A stretch of DNA of 64,000 bases from Streptomyces galbus (GTDB lineage: Bacteria; Actinomycetota; Actinomycetes; Streptomycetales; Streptomycetaceae). The stretch covers positions 216,967 through 280,966 of the forward strand of contig NZ_SZPR01000010.1 in assembly GCF_005280195.1 (NCBI RefSeq). The letters are read 5' to 3'. The notes under the pieces were generated by a model. That model was not told the origin of the DNA. It worked only from the letters and a program-made list of their open reading frames with translations, and made no database searches. The translations under genes and the position numbers were made by a program. Of the stretch, positions 24,792 through 32,959 are shown piece after piece; the first letter of the stretch is position 1; each line of letters opens with the position of its first letter.

Positions 24792-25846
24792 TGCCGAACT
24801 CTCGCATCGCATATCTGGCATGCACCGCGGCGATCGTCGGAGCGGGCCTCGGTGCCGCTCCCCCCGCCGGTCATGCGCTCCACGTCGTCAAACCGGGTGA
24901 ATCGATCCAGCGGGCCGTGGACGCGGCCGAGCCCGGCGACACCGTCCTCGTCTCGCTCGGCACCTACCACGAGAGCGTCACGGTGAGCACGCCCGGTCTG
25001 ACCCTGCGCGGCATGGGCCGCGGCACGGTCGTCGAACCCGGCACCCGGAAGGCCGCCGCCGGCTGCGCCGCGGACGGCAACGGCATCTGCGTGACGGGGA
25101 CCGCGGGCCACCCCCTGACGGACGTCACCGTGGCCTCGCTGACGGTGTCCGGGTTCAGCCACGACGGCGTGCACGCCGCGTACACCGACCGCCTCACCGT
25201 GCGCGGCGTGACCGCGGTGCGCAACGGGGTGTGGGGCATCGCCCAGGAGCAGTCGGTCCGGGGCACGTTCCGCGGCAACACCGCCCGTGACAACGGCGAC
25301 GCCGGCCTCTTCCTCGCCAACAGCGTCGCCGAGGAGCAGGGCGCCACGGACACCGACGGCACCGTCGTCGAGCACAACCGGCTGGAGGGCAACCGGATCG
25401 GCGTCACGGTGCGCCGGCTGCGCGACCTGACCGTCGCCCACAACCACCTCACCGGCAACTGCGCGGGCGTGTTCGTCGTCGGCGACGAGAACAAGCCGAA
25501 GGCCGGTGCCCTCACCGTGCGCGACAACCAGGTCGTCGCCAACAACAAGTCCTGCCCGAAGACCGCGCGGCTGTTCGCCCTGCAGGGCTCGGGCATCGTC
25601 CTCACCGGCACCGAGGACACCCAGGTCACCGGCAACGAGGTCCGGGACAACGTGGGCGAGTCGCCCGCGTCCGGCGGCATCGTCCTGCTCAAGAGCCTGG
25701 TCGGCGCCACCAACGACCGGAACCGGATCACCGGCAACCACCTCGAGGGCAACTCCCCGGCCGACCTCGTCGACACGGAGACCGGCGGCGCCAACACCTT
25801 CCAGGACAACACCTGCCGGGCCTCGCGGCCCGCGGGGCTGTGCTGA
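24791..25846 (+). CDS. Secreted right-handed parallel beta-helix protein (NosD/CASH-like)
   Basis: 351 residues from ATG 24791, preferred over a start 48 nt upstream because it gives a normal signal peptide (MPNSRIAYLACTAAIVGAG, cleavage near AGHA). The mature part begins with PGESIQRAVDAAEPGDTVLV and continues with repeating strands and turns such as GLTLRGMGRGT, VRDNQVVANN and VTGNEVRDNVGES, as in carbohydrate-binding/sugar-hydrolase (CASH) beta-helices. Cysteines near the C-terminus may form disulfides. Such proteins bind or cleave polysaccharides, but no catalytic set is recognisable. It lies 55 nt upstream of the methyltransferase-like gene and may share its transcript. Confidence 0.8.
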   Translation: MPNSRIAYLACTAAIVGAGLGAAPPAGHALHVVKPGESIQRAVDAAEPGDTVLVSLGTYHESVTVSTPGLTLRGMGRGTVVEPGTRKAAAGCAADGNGICVTGTAGHPLTDVTVASLTVSGFSHDGVHAAYTDRLTVRGVTAVRNGVWGIAQEQSVRGTFRGNTARDNGDAGLFLANSVAEEQGATDTDGTVVEHNRLEGNRIGVTVRRLRDLTVAHNHLTGNCAGVFVVGDENKPKAGALTVRDNQVVANNKSCPKTARLFALQGSGIVLTGTEDTQVTGNEVRDNVGESPASGGIVLLKSLVGATNDRNRITGNHLEGNSPADLVDTETGGANTFQDNTCRASRPAGLC

Positions 25847-25901
25847 CCCGCCGCAGCGCCGGTATGGACCCCACCACCCCCTCCCAGGAAGGACGCGGTA
25901 C

Positions 25902-26930
25902 ATGACGACCGCACCGACTGCTCCGCCGCCGCCCATGCGGCTCAGGGAGCTCGCGTTCGGGGCGGCGTGCGCCGCCGCCCTGCGCGCCGCCGCCCGGCTG
26001 GGTGTCGCCGACGCCCTCGGCGACACCCCGATGACCGTCGAGGACCTCGCGGCCGCCGTCAAGGCCGAACCCAAGCCGCTGCGACGGCTGTTGCGGGCGC
26101 TGGCCTGCTACGACGTGTTCGCCGAGCAGCCGGACGGGACGTACGCGCACACCGCCACCTCCCGGCTGCTGCGCGAGGACGACCCGCACAGCCTGCGTGC
26201 CATCACCCTGTGGTGCACGGAGGCGTGGACGTGGGACGCCTGGCCCAAGCTGGACGAGGCGGTCCGCACCGGCCGCAACGTCGTCGAGGACCTGTACGGC
26301 AAGGAGTTCTTCACCTACCTCAACGAGGACGCCCCCGAGTCGGCGGACGTCTTCAACCGGGCCATGACGACCTCCAGCGAGCAGTCGGCGCGGGACGTCG
26401 CGGCGCTGCTGGACCTGTCGGGCAGCGCCTCGGTCGCCGACCTCGGCGGCGGCCAGGGCCATGTGGTGGCGAGCCTGCTCGACAAGTACCCGTCGATGCA
26501 GGGCAGTCTGCTCGACCTGCCGCGGGTCGTCGAGAACGCCCTGCCGCGGCTGCTTCCGGGCGGCGACCTCGCCGACCGGGCGCGGATCGTGCCGGGCGAC
26601 GTCCGTACGGCCGTCCCGGTCAAGGCCGACGTCTACGTCATCAAGAACATCCTGGAGTGGGACGACGAGAGCACGGCGCGGCTGCTGCGCAACGTCGTCG
26701 AGGCCGGCGGTCCGGGCACCCGGGTCGTCGTCATCGAGAACCTCGTCGACGACACCCCGTCGATGCGGTTCAGCACCGCGATGGACCTGATGCTGCTGCT
26801 GAACGTCGGCGGGGCGAAGCACACCACCGACAGCATGATCTCCCGGCTGACGGAGGCGGGGCTGGTCGTCGACGACGTCCGGCCGGTCAACTCGTACCTG
26901 CACGCGTTCGACTGCACCGTCCCGAAGTGA
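25902..26930 (+). CDS. O-methyltransferase-family protein with an altered catalytic motif
   Basis: 342 residues; ATG preceded by AGGAAGGA. N-terminal winged-helix dimerisation domain (about 10-110, with TVEDLAAAV and LLRALACYDVF), then a SAM-binding domain: ASVADLGGGQGHVVASLL (about 168-185) and a later acidic loop. This is the plant-like/TcmN OMT family that methylates phenolic hydroxyls. The usual LHDWDDE motif with the catalytic His appears here as NILEWDDES, so the base is missing. It could be a non-catalytic or differently acting member; some relatives decarboxylate or hydroxylate anthracyclines. Convergent with a SchA/CurD protein. Confidence 0.82.
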   Translation: MTTAPTAPPPPMRLRELAFGAACAAALRAAARLGVADALGDTPMTVEDLAAAVKAEPKPLRRLLRALACYDVFAEQPDGTYAHTATSRLLREDDPHSLRAITLWCTEAWTWDAWPKLDEAVRTGRNVVEDLYGKEFFTYLNEDAPESADVFNRAMTTSSEQSARDVAALLDLSGSASVADLGGGQGHVVASLLDKYPSMQGSLLDLPRVVENALPRLLPGGDLADRARIVPGDVRTAVPVKADVYVIKNILEWDDESTARLLRNVVEAGGPGTRVVVIENLVDDTPSMRFSTAMDLMLLLNVGGAKHTTDSMISRLTEAGLVVDDVRPVNSYLHAFDCTVPK

Positions 26931-26976
26931 CCGGTGGCGGGTGACTCCCCCGGATCACCGGGGGGCACCCGGCACG

Positions 26977-27019
26977 ACGGCCGGCCGGGTCCGCGCTTCT
27001 CGCGGGCCCGGCCGGCCGT
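26977..27019. terminator. Strong bidirectional terminator hairpin
   Basis: Arms at 26977-26995 and 27001-27019 (left arm begins ACGGCCGGCC) form a 19-bp stem with a single G-T wobble and loop CTTCT, between convergent genes. Confidence 0.88.
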
Positions 27020-27035
27020 GGTGTGTGCGGCGCGG

Positions 27036-28178
27036 TCAGCCCTGCGGCGAGCGGCGGTCGGTGACCGCCCTCATCCGGGCCAGCTCCACGATCCGCGGCA
27101 GGTCGCCGTCCTGGACGCCGACCGCGTCCGGGCCGTCCAGCAGCGTGGTCAGCTCCCTGACCCGCGCGGCGCCGGACAGCCCCAGGCACCGCCCGAGACC
27201 CGCGTCGTCCAGGCCGACGCGCACGTCGAGCAGCCGTACGACGACGTCGTCCCGCTGGAAGATCGTGCTGCTCAGGACCGGGCTGCTCGGGTCGTCCGCC
27301 GCCGCCTCGTCGTGCCGGGCCAGCTCCTCGGCCAGCCGCATCCCGCACTCCGGCCGGGCCGGGTAGAACAGCGCGTGCCGCCGGGCCGTCGGGTCCTCCT
27401 GCTCCACCGTGACGTGGTGCACGGCGGGCAGCGCCGCCCGGGTGAAGAAGACGCGCGCGGAGTCGGGGTCGTCGAGGTCGCGGTCCTGCTCCAGGTACGG
27501 GTTGATGGCCTCCTCGACGGCCCGCACCTCGGGCTGCCGGGCGACGTGGCGCAGGGCCGCGAGCAGGTCACCGCGCACCTCGATGGCCCGCACCACCCGG
27601 TTGCCGTGCAGGAACAGGGAGGTGCGGCACAGCCGGGTGGTGTCGTCGACGCGCGGGTCGGGCGAGGCGTAGTCGGCGAGGATCTTCGCGACGGTCTCCT
27701 CGCTGCCCGGCTTCACCGTGAAGGTGAGCGCGTGCCGGATCACCCCGTCACCGATGCGCGGGGCGGCCTGCAGGGTCCCCTTGCCGGCCTGCGTCCCGGA
27801 GCCCCCGACCTCGCGGACGACGTGGAAACGCAGCGAGCGGGTGTCCCGGACACAGCCGTGCAGCGGCTGGACCATCCGCACGTGCTCCTCGCTGTTGACC
27901 CAGGTGAGGAAGGGCAGCGCGCTCTCCCACTCGCTGGTGACGAGCCACTGGGAGGGGTTCTCGATCGACTGGCAGAGCTGCTCGCTGACGTGCCCGGGGA
28001 CGGACGCGACCTGCTTGCAGAGCTGCTCGTACGCCTCCAGGAACTGCTGCTGGGCGCCGTCGTGGACGTCGACCAGGAGGATGACGCGGAGCAGGGAGCC
28101 GTCGAACACGGACTGGGACACGCGCTGCGACGCCTGTCCGGTCGGCGGCGGCGAGACGGGCGCGGACGTGGTGGTCAT
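27036..28178 (-). CDS. SchA/CurD-like protein
   Basis: 380 residues from ATG 28178; a GTG at 28187 is in frame but only 2 nt from the AAGGAG site, so the ATG (11-nt spacing) is preferred. The sequence starts with a ferredoxin-like/ABM segment (LLRVILLVDVHDGAQQQFLE, PGHVSEQLCQSI, WLVTSEWES) and repeats related folds further on (HALTFTVKPGSEETVAKIL, HALFYPARPECGM). This matches SchA/CurD proteins found in aromatic polyketide spore-pigment clusters, where their biochemical role is not settled. No polyketide genes are adjacent, so it is an orphan, perhaps paired with the convergent methyltransferase-like gene. Confidence 0.75.
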   Translation of the reverse strand: MTTTSAPVSPPPTGQASQRVSQSVFDGSLLRVILLVDVHDGAQQQFLEAYEQLCKQVASVPGHVSEQLCQSIENPSQWLVTSEWESALPFLTWVNSEEHVRMVQPLHGCVRDTRSLRFHVVREVGGSGTQAGKGTLQAAPRIGDGVIRHALTFTVKPGSEETVAKILADYASPDPRVDDTTRLCRTSLFLHGNRVVRAIEVRGDLLAALRHVARQPEVRAVEEAINPYLEQDRDLDDPDSARVFFTRAALPAVHHVTVEQEDPTARRHALFYPARPECGMRLAEELARHDEAAADDPSSPVLSSTIFQRDDVVVRLLDVRVGLDDAGLGRCLGLSGAARVRELTTLLDGPDAVGVQDGDLPRIVELARMRAVTDRRSPQG

Positions 28179-28402
28179 CCTGGGCACAACTCCTTCGCGG
28201 GGAGGGGACGGGGACGCTGGGGGCCGCCGCGGGCGGTGGGGACGCCGTGGACGGGCGGTGCGGGACCGCCGTTGAGGGGCGGTGCGTACGGGGGCGCCGG
28301 GGGCGCGACTCGATCCTGTGCCGGTCGGCCGCGGCGCGCGATCCGTGTGGACTGCGCGGGTGACCGGCGGGCGGGGTGTCCGGCCGGGGCCGCCGTGGGG
28401 GG

Positions 28403-29092
28403 TCAGACCAGGTGGGCGAAGACCACGAGGTTGTCCTTGTAGTCGCGGACCGTGCGGTCGTAGACGCCCGCGCAGGTGATCAGCCGCACCTGGGCGTCGG
28501 GGGTGTCGGCGTACACGCGCTCGCTGGGGAAGTCGTCCTTGGCGAAGGTCTCGGCGGTGTCGACCTCGAAGGTCGCCTTGCGCCCGTCGGCGCGCACGAC
28601 CTGGAAGACGTCGCCCTTCTCCAGCTCGTTGAGGTTGGCGAAGACGGCGGCCGACGTCTTGGTGTCGACGTGCCCGGCGATGACGGCGGTGCCCAGCTCA
28701 CCCGGGGAGGCGCCGTCGGCGTACCAGCCGACGAGGTTGGTGTCGTTCGCGGGCGGCGGCTGGAGCTGCCCCGTGGAGCCGAGGGCGAGCCGGGTGAACG
28801 GCGCGTCGACCCCGATCTTGGGGATGAGCAGCCGCACGGGGCGCGACCGCGGGAGTTCGCGCACGGGCGCATCGCCGGCGGGCGACGCGGGGGCGGCGGC
28901 CTGCGGGACGGCCGGGCGGCGGGACGCGGCGGCCGCCGCGCCGGGTGCGTCGACGGCGCGGTCACGGCCGCCGAGCAGGCTCATCGCCACGAGCAGCAGG
29001 GCCACGGCGCACAGCACGGTCAGGCCGCCGCGGGACCCCTGGCCGGCCGGTTCGGGCTCGTCGCCGGAGGGGGAAGCGGGAGGGACGGTCAT
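28403..29092 (-). CDS. Class F sortase
   Basis: 229 residues with an N-terminal membrane anchor (about 24-41) and an Ala/Pro stalk. The sortase barrel (about 85-229) has catalytic His141 in AGHVDT, Cys207 in LITCAG and Arg213 in YDRTVRDY, the class F arrangement. Sortases cleave a C-terminal sorting signal and attach the protein to cell-wall peptidoglycan on the outer face of the membrane. It lies 108 nt downstream of the likely substrate gene on the same strand, consistent with an operon. Confidence 0.9.
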   Translation of the reverse strand: MTVPPASPSGDEPEPAGQGSRGGLTVLCAVALLLVAMSLLGGRDRAVDAPGAAAAASRRPAVPQAAAPASPAGDAPVRELPRSRPVRLLIPKIGVDAPFTRLALGSTGQLQPPPANDTNLVGWYADGASPGELGTAVIAGHVDTKTSAAVFANLNELEKGDVFQVVRADGRKATFEVDTAETFAKDDFPSERVYADTPDAQVRLITCAGVYDRTVRDYKDNLVVFAHLV

Positions 29093-29200
29093 CGAGGATC
29101 ACCTCTGGGCACGGCAGGAGGGGCGGACCGGGCGCGGACGCCGGGCGGCCGCCACACGATGCACCGGTGGCGGCCGCGGCTCTATCGCGTCCGGCATGGA

Positions 29201-29728
29201 TCAGGCCAGGCCGTGGGCCGACTTCTTGCGGCGCGCGGCGTACAGGCCGGTTCCTGCGAGGGCCAGGACGGCCAGACCGCCCGCGGTCACGGTGGGCGCG
29301 GCCAGCGCGCCGCCTCCGGTGTGCATCCCGCCGCGGGGCTTCTCGTGGTCGCCGCTCCAGCCCTCGTTGTCCTTGTCCTTGGTCCAGGAGGAGGACTCGC
29401 CGCCCTCGTCCTTGGTCCAGGACGAGCCACCGTGGTCGCTGTCCTTGTCCTTGTAGGTCTCCGGGTCGAACTTCGGGTCGCGGGCGCCGGGGTCGTCCCC
29501 CTTCGTCATGGTCAGCGCACCGCCACCCGTGTGCACACCGCCGTGCGGGCCGTCGTGGCTCCCGCCGCCGTCGTGCTCCTTGGTGGAGGATCCGTGTTCC
29601 TTGCTCTCCTTGCTGTACGAGGAGGAGTCGTGGTCCCAGTCACCTCCGGCCGCGAAGGCCGCGGGCGCGGCGACGGCGAGGGACGCCGACGCCACCGCGG
29701 TGGCGAGGATGATGCGAACAGAACGCAT
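29201..29728 (-). CDS. Secreted, cell-wall-anchored-type protein; probable sortase substrate
   Basis: 175 residues: a signal peptide (about 1-26, ending AFAA), a highly charged Asp/Lys/Ser/Gly-rich middle with repeats (SSWTKDEG, SSWTKDKD), a C-terminal hydrophobic segment (VTAGGLAVLALAGTGLYAA) and a positive tail RRKK. That is the architecture of sortase-anchored proteins, but no LPXTG is present. The motif GGMHTGGGALA sits directly before the hydrophobic segment, and a second copy, GGVHTGGGALT, lies near residue 65. It precedes the class F sortase gene. Function unknown; an extended surface or metal-binding protein is possible. Confidence 0.75.
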   Translation of the reverse strand: MRSVRIILATAVASASLAVAAPAAFAAGGDWDHDSSSYSKESKEHGSSTKEHDGGGSHDGPHGGVHTGGGALTMTKGDDPGARDPKFDPETYKDKDSDHGGSSWTKDEGGESSSWTKDKDNEGWSGDHEKPRGGMHTGGGALAAPTVTAGGLAVLALAGTGLYAARRKKSAHGLA

Positions 29729-29779
29729 GTGAGGGTCCTTCCGCCACGACCGGGCAGCTGGCTCTTCGTCAGCTGTACC

Positions 29780-29820
29780 GACCCGGCCCTGACTGAACCA
29801 CCGTCAGTCAGGGCCCGGTC
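29780..29820. repeat. Inverted repeat upstream of the surface-protein gene
   Basis: GACCCGGCCCTGACTGA (29780-29796) pairs with 29804-29820 over 17 bp with one mismatch and a 7-nt loop. It lies 52 nt before the surface-protein start and 227 nt past the end of the next gene, so it could be a terminator or an operator. Confidence 0.55.
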
Positions 29821-29979
29821 CCGCACCACTCGGGATGCTCAGGCGGGTGAACGCCGCCCCGGCGTGTCGGGCCCGCAACGCGGGGCAACCGGGTGAAACC
29901 CCGGGGAGGTGCGCGCCACGCTTGACGGAGAAGCCGCTGGCGACACGGTTCTGGCTGACGTGGCGTCAGGTCCGGGGTC

Positions 29980-30040
29980 CCCCGGTCGGCGGAGCCGGCG
30001 CACCCGAGGACGCACCCGAGGACGGCTCCGCCGCCCGGGG
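29980..30040 (-). terminator. Long-loop inverted repeat after the PEP-mutase-like gene
   Basis: CCCCGGTCGGCGGAGCC (29980-29996) and GGCTCCGCCGCCCGGGG (30024-30040) pair over 17 bp with one mismatch. The 27-nt loop contains a direct repeat of GCACCCGAGGAC. It starts 6 nt beyond the stop codon. I see no gene in the rest of 29729-30046. Confidence 0.6.
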
Positions 30041-30046
30041 AAGCCC

Positions 30047-30808
30047 TCAGGGCGCCCAGGGCTTGAGCATGTCCTTCATGGTGTCCGTGAGGGCGAACTG
30101 AAGCAGCGGGCCGTAGGTGACCCGGCCGACGCCGAGGCGGCGGAAGCGCTCGAGGTCGTGCTTGACGGGGTGGGCCGTGGAGTTCACCGGGATGCCGACG
30201 GCGCCGGTCACGGCGGTCAGCAGCTCGTCGTCGTCCTGGATGCCCACCGGGTAGACGCTGTCGGCGCCGGCCCGCTCCAGGGCCCGCAGCCGCTCGACCG
30301 CCTCGTCGAGGACGCCGGAGGCGTCCTGCGCGTGCAGGAAGAGGTCGGTGCGCCCGTTCACCCAGACCGGGACGCCCGCGTCGTCGGCCGCCGCGCGCAG
30401 ACCGGCGACGAAGGCGGCGTGCTCCTCGGTGCTGCGCACGCGGCCGCCGTCGGAGTGGACGGTGTCCTCGATGTTGAGGCCGACACCGCCGGCCTCGATG
30501 AGCCCGGCGACGAGATCGGCGGGCTTCTGCCCGTACCCCGCCTCCAGGTCCACGGAGACGGGGACGTCGACCGCCGCGATGATCGGTGCGACGGCGGCGA
30601 TGACCTCCGCGAAGGTCTGCCCCTCGTGGTCGTCGGCCCCGCGGGAGTCCGCGAGGGGGTGGCTGCCGATGGTCAGCGCGGGGAACCCGGCGGCCACGGC
30701 GGTCCGCGCGGACCAGACGTCCCAGACGGTCGGCAGGACGAGCGGCCGGTGCTGGGCGTGCAGGTCCTTGAGGCGTTGAGCGCGCTCAACGGTGGTGTGG
30801 AGATCCAT
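30047..30808 (-). CDS. Isocitrate lyase/PEP phosphonomutase-family protein
   Basis: 253 residues from ATG 30808. The barrel is recognisable from LVLPTVWDVWSARTAVAAGF, VSVDLEAGYGQ, GGVGLNIEDTV and a late VTYGPLLQ. Acidic residues in DLEAGYG and NIEDT match the Mg2+ site. Members cleave or rearrange C-C or C-P bonds of 2-oxo-acid-like substrates (oxaloacetate hydrolase, methylisocitrate lyase, PEP mutase); the catalytic Cys of true isocitrate lyases is not evident. TAGCGT (complement of 30816-30821) ends 7 nt before the ATG, and there is no Shine-Dalgarno, so the mRNA may be leaderless. Confidence 0.85.
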   Translation of the reverse strand: MDLHTTVERAQRLKDLHAQHRPLVLPTVWDVWSARTAVAAGFPALTIGSHPLADSRGADDHEGQTFAEVIAAVAPIIAAVDVPVSVDLEAGYGQKPADLVAGLIEAGGVGLNIEDTVHSDGGRVRSTEEHAAFVAGLRAAADDAGVPVWVNGRTDLFLHAQDASGVLDEAVERLRALERAGADSVYPVGIQDDDELLTAVTGAVGIPVNSTAHPVKHDLERFRRLGVGRVTYGPLLQFALTDTMKDMLKPWAP

Positions 30809-30886
30809 ACGGGGAACGCTACCCCCGGAGCGCCGACGACCGGGCGGGCCACCGCGGTTGACGACCGGCCGGCCCGGCGCGGCGGG

Positions 30887-31855
30887 TCACTCCCCCAGCA
30901 GTTCCGCGAACCGCGCCGCGTCCACGTTGCCGCCCGAGGCGATCACGCCGATCCTGCACGGGCGGGGGGCGACGCGGTCGGACAGGAGGGCGGCCAGGGC
31001 GCTCGCGCCGCTGGGTTCGAGGACGATCTTCAGGCGTTCGAAGGCGAACCGCATGGCGTGGACGATCTCCTCGTCCGAGACCACCACGACGTCGTCGACC
31101 AGGCGCTGGTTCAGGGCGAACGTGATCTCGCCCGGCGTCGCCACGGCCTGTCCGTCGGCGATGGTGCGCGGTACGGGGATGACCACCCGCTCGCCGCTCG
31201 CGAGGGAGCGCCGGGTGTCGTCGCCCGCCTCCGGTTCGACGCCGATGACCCGGACGCCGGGGTGCAGCGCCTTGGCCGCGGTGGCGCTGCCCGCGATCAG
31301 GCCGCCGCCGCCGACCGGCACGAGGAGCACGTCGAGGCCGCCGGTGTCCTCCAACAGCTCCAGCGCGGCGGTGCCTTGTCCCGCGATGACGTGCGGGTGG
31401 TCGTACGGCGGGATCAGCGCGAGGCCCCGGTCCCTGGCCAGGGCCTCCCCCAGCGCGGTGCGGTCCTCGGTGTAGCGGTCGTAGGTGACGATCTCCGCGC
31501 CGTATCCGGCGGTCGCCTCGCGCTTGGAGCGGGGCGCGTCCTCGGGCATCAGGATGACGGCGGTGGTGCCGAGCTCGCGGGCGGCGAGGGCGGTGGCCTG
31601 GGCGTGGTTGCCGGAGGAGTACGCGGCGACGCCCTGGGCCAGTTGTGCGGGAGTGAGCTGTGCGACGGCGTTGTAGGCGCCGCGGAACTTGAAGGCGCCG
31701 ATCCGCTGGAAGTTCTCGCACTTGACGAAGACCTCGGCGCCGACCCGCTCGTCGAGGGTGCGGGAGGTGAGGACGGGGGTGCGGTGCGCGATGCCCCGCA
31801 GGCGGGCGGCGGCCCCGCGGACGTCGTCGAAGGATACGGGCGGTACGGCGGCCAT
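30887..31855 (-). CDS. PLP-dependent threonine/serine (or hydroxyaspartate) dehydratase
   Basis: 322 residues from ATG 31855. Fold-type II PLP enzyme: Lys56 in AFKFRGAYN (Schiff base), SSGNHAQ (80-86, substrate/PLP contacts) and VPVGGGGLIAGS (phosphate loop). It lacks the C-terminal ACT domain of biosynthetic IlvA, so it resembles catabolic threonine dehydratase, serine racemase or threo-3-hydroxyaspartate ammonia-lyase. The gene is 11 nt downstream of a YheO-type regulator on the same strand, implying an amino-acid-responsive operon. Confidence 0.88.
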   Translation of the reverse strand: MAAVPPVSFDDVRGAAARLRGIAHRTPVLTSRTLDERVGAEVFVKCENFQRIGAFKFRGAYNAVAQLTPAQLAQGVAAYSSGNHAQATALAARELGTTAVILMPEDAPRSKREATAGYGAEIVTYDRYTEDRTALGEALARDRGLALIPPYDHPHVIAGQGTAALELLEDTGGLDVLLVPVGGGGLIAGSATAAKALHPGVRVIGVEPEAGDDTRRSLASGERVVIPVPRTIADGQAVATPGEITFALNQRLVDDVVVVSDEEIVHAMRFAFERLKIVLEPSGASALAALLSDRVAPRPCRIGVIASGGNVDAARFAELLGE

Positions 31856-31866
31856 GGCGTGTCCTC

Positions 31867-32511
31867 TTACTTCGTGTAGTTGTAGACGGTGGCCCGGGAC
31901 ACCCCGAGCAGGTCGGCGATGGTCTGTGCCGCGTCCCGCTGGTCGAACCAGCCGTCGTGGTGCAGCCGGCGCACCAGCGCCCGCTTGTCGGCGCGGCTCA
32001 ACGAGCGTGGGGTGGCTGCGCGTTCGGCCGACAGCGCCTCGACGGCCTGGCGCAGCTCGCGGGCGTTGCGGTCGCGCAGGGTCTCCGGGGGCTGGGCGGG
32101 GTGGCCGGTGTCGGTGGCGACGAGCTGGGACAGGGCGAGGGTCACCGGGGACAGCACGGAGACGTCGAGGTTCAGGCACAGGGCGGCGACGTACCGCCCC
32201 TCGGTGTTCTTGATGCCGATGGACGTGCTCTTCACGGGGCGTCCGTCGGGGAACCGGTTGGGGTAGTTCTGCAGCACGCCGGGGTAGTCCGGGTCGGCGA
32301 TGCGGGCCAGTCCCAGTTCGGTCACGGAGTCGCCGACCTGCCGGCCGGAGAGGTTGTTCTCGATCACCCGGATCGCGTGCCGCGGGTCGCGCAGATCGTG
32401 CAGCACGACCTCGCACAGGCCCGGGAACATCCGCCCCAGCGCGACGGCGATCTTCTCGGCCTCCCGCACCAGGTGCTCGTCGGCTCCGCCGCGGTCCTGC
32501 GGTGCGTCCAT
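31867..32511 (-). CDS. YheO/DauR-type PAS-HTH transcriptional regulator
   Basis: 214 residues from ATG 32511 with AGGGG 8 nt upstream; an alternative GTG at 32529 would fall inside the heptamer repeats. The N-terminal YheO-like PAS segment includes GLCEVVLHDLRDP, SIGIKNTEGRYVAALCLNLD and a KSTS motif. The C-terminal HTH is RDAAQTIADLLGVSRATVY. Proteins of this family control amino-acid catabolism (DauR for D-arginine). It is cotranscribed with the PLP dehydratase and likely senses that enzyme's substrate. Confidence 0.85.
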   Translation of the reverse strand: MDAPQDRGGADEHLVREAEKIAVALGRMFPGLCEVVLHDLRDPRHAIRVIENNLSGRQVGDSVTELGLARIADPDYPGVLQNYPNRFPDGRPVKSTSIGIKNTEGRYVAALCLNLDVSVLSPVTLALSQLVATDTGHPAQPPETLRDRNARELRQAVEALSAERAATPRSLSRADKRALVRRLHHDGWFDQRDAAQTIADLLGVSRATVYNYTK

Positions 32512-32521
32512 ACGGCCGGCC

Positions 32522-32556
32522 CCTGTCACCTGTCACCTGTCACTGGTCACGTGTCA
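32522..32556. repeat. Five tandem heptamers upstream of the YheO-type regulator
   Basis: CCTGTCA is repeated three times (32522-32542), followed by CTGGTCA and CGTGTCA (32543-32556), all sharing a GTCA core. The array starts 11 nt before the regulator's start codon, where several protein molecules could bind side by side or transcription could be modulated. Confidence 0.8.
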
Positions 32557-32959
32557 CCGTCCGGACGTCCTCAGCGGCCGCGTCCGACGGCATTCTTGGA
32601 CTACGCGTCCACTTCTGGACTGGAAGCCTAAGCCGGGCCGCGGGCCCGTGTCCAGACCCGTCGCGATTCGGTCGTCGAGGACCGTCCGGGGACGCGAGGG
32701 CGGGGCGTTGACAAGCCGTCAGGAGGGCCCGCCCCGCCCCGGCCGGGGCACAGGGCCCGGCCGTGCGGCCCCGCCGACGTGCGTGGCGCATCGTCGCGCC
32801 TCCCCGGGGTCGTGGGGCGGAGGGATCTTGCCGCGCCACTACGATGTGAGCCTCAGCAAACGATGCGACCGGCCCTCAGGCGTGGGCCGGTCGAGGTCGC
32901 CGGTGCCAGGGTCCGCTCCCCGGGTTGCGGTGATCTTCCTGTCCAGGAGGACCTTCCGC
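32557..32959. other. Divergent intergenic region, no gene seen
   Basis: About 400 nt between the YheO-type regulator and the MMPL transporter. No supported coding frame was found. It must hold the promoters of both; a ribosome site AGGAGG (32945-32950) closes it. I could not assign -35/-10 elements with confidence. Confidence 0.6.

Noticed and set aside
27036..28178. SchA/CurD gene as part of a local aromatic polyketide cluster
   Set aside because: No ketosynthase, cyclase or aromatase genes of that type are present; the only KS domains are in the PUFA-type operon 10 kb away.
32522..32556. Heptamer array as a CRISPR-like repeat
   Set aside because: Units are 7 bp with no spacers and no cas genes are present.
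32300..32959. N-terminal extension of the MMPL transporter
   Set aside because: The extra 220 residues are low-complexity and cross the heptamer array; ATG 32960 has AGGAGG and a normal MMPL N-terminus.
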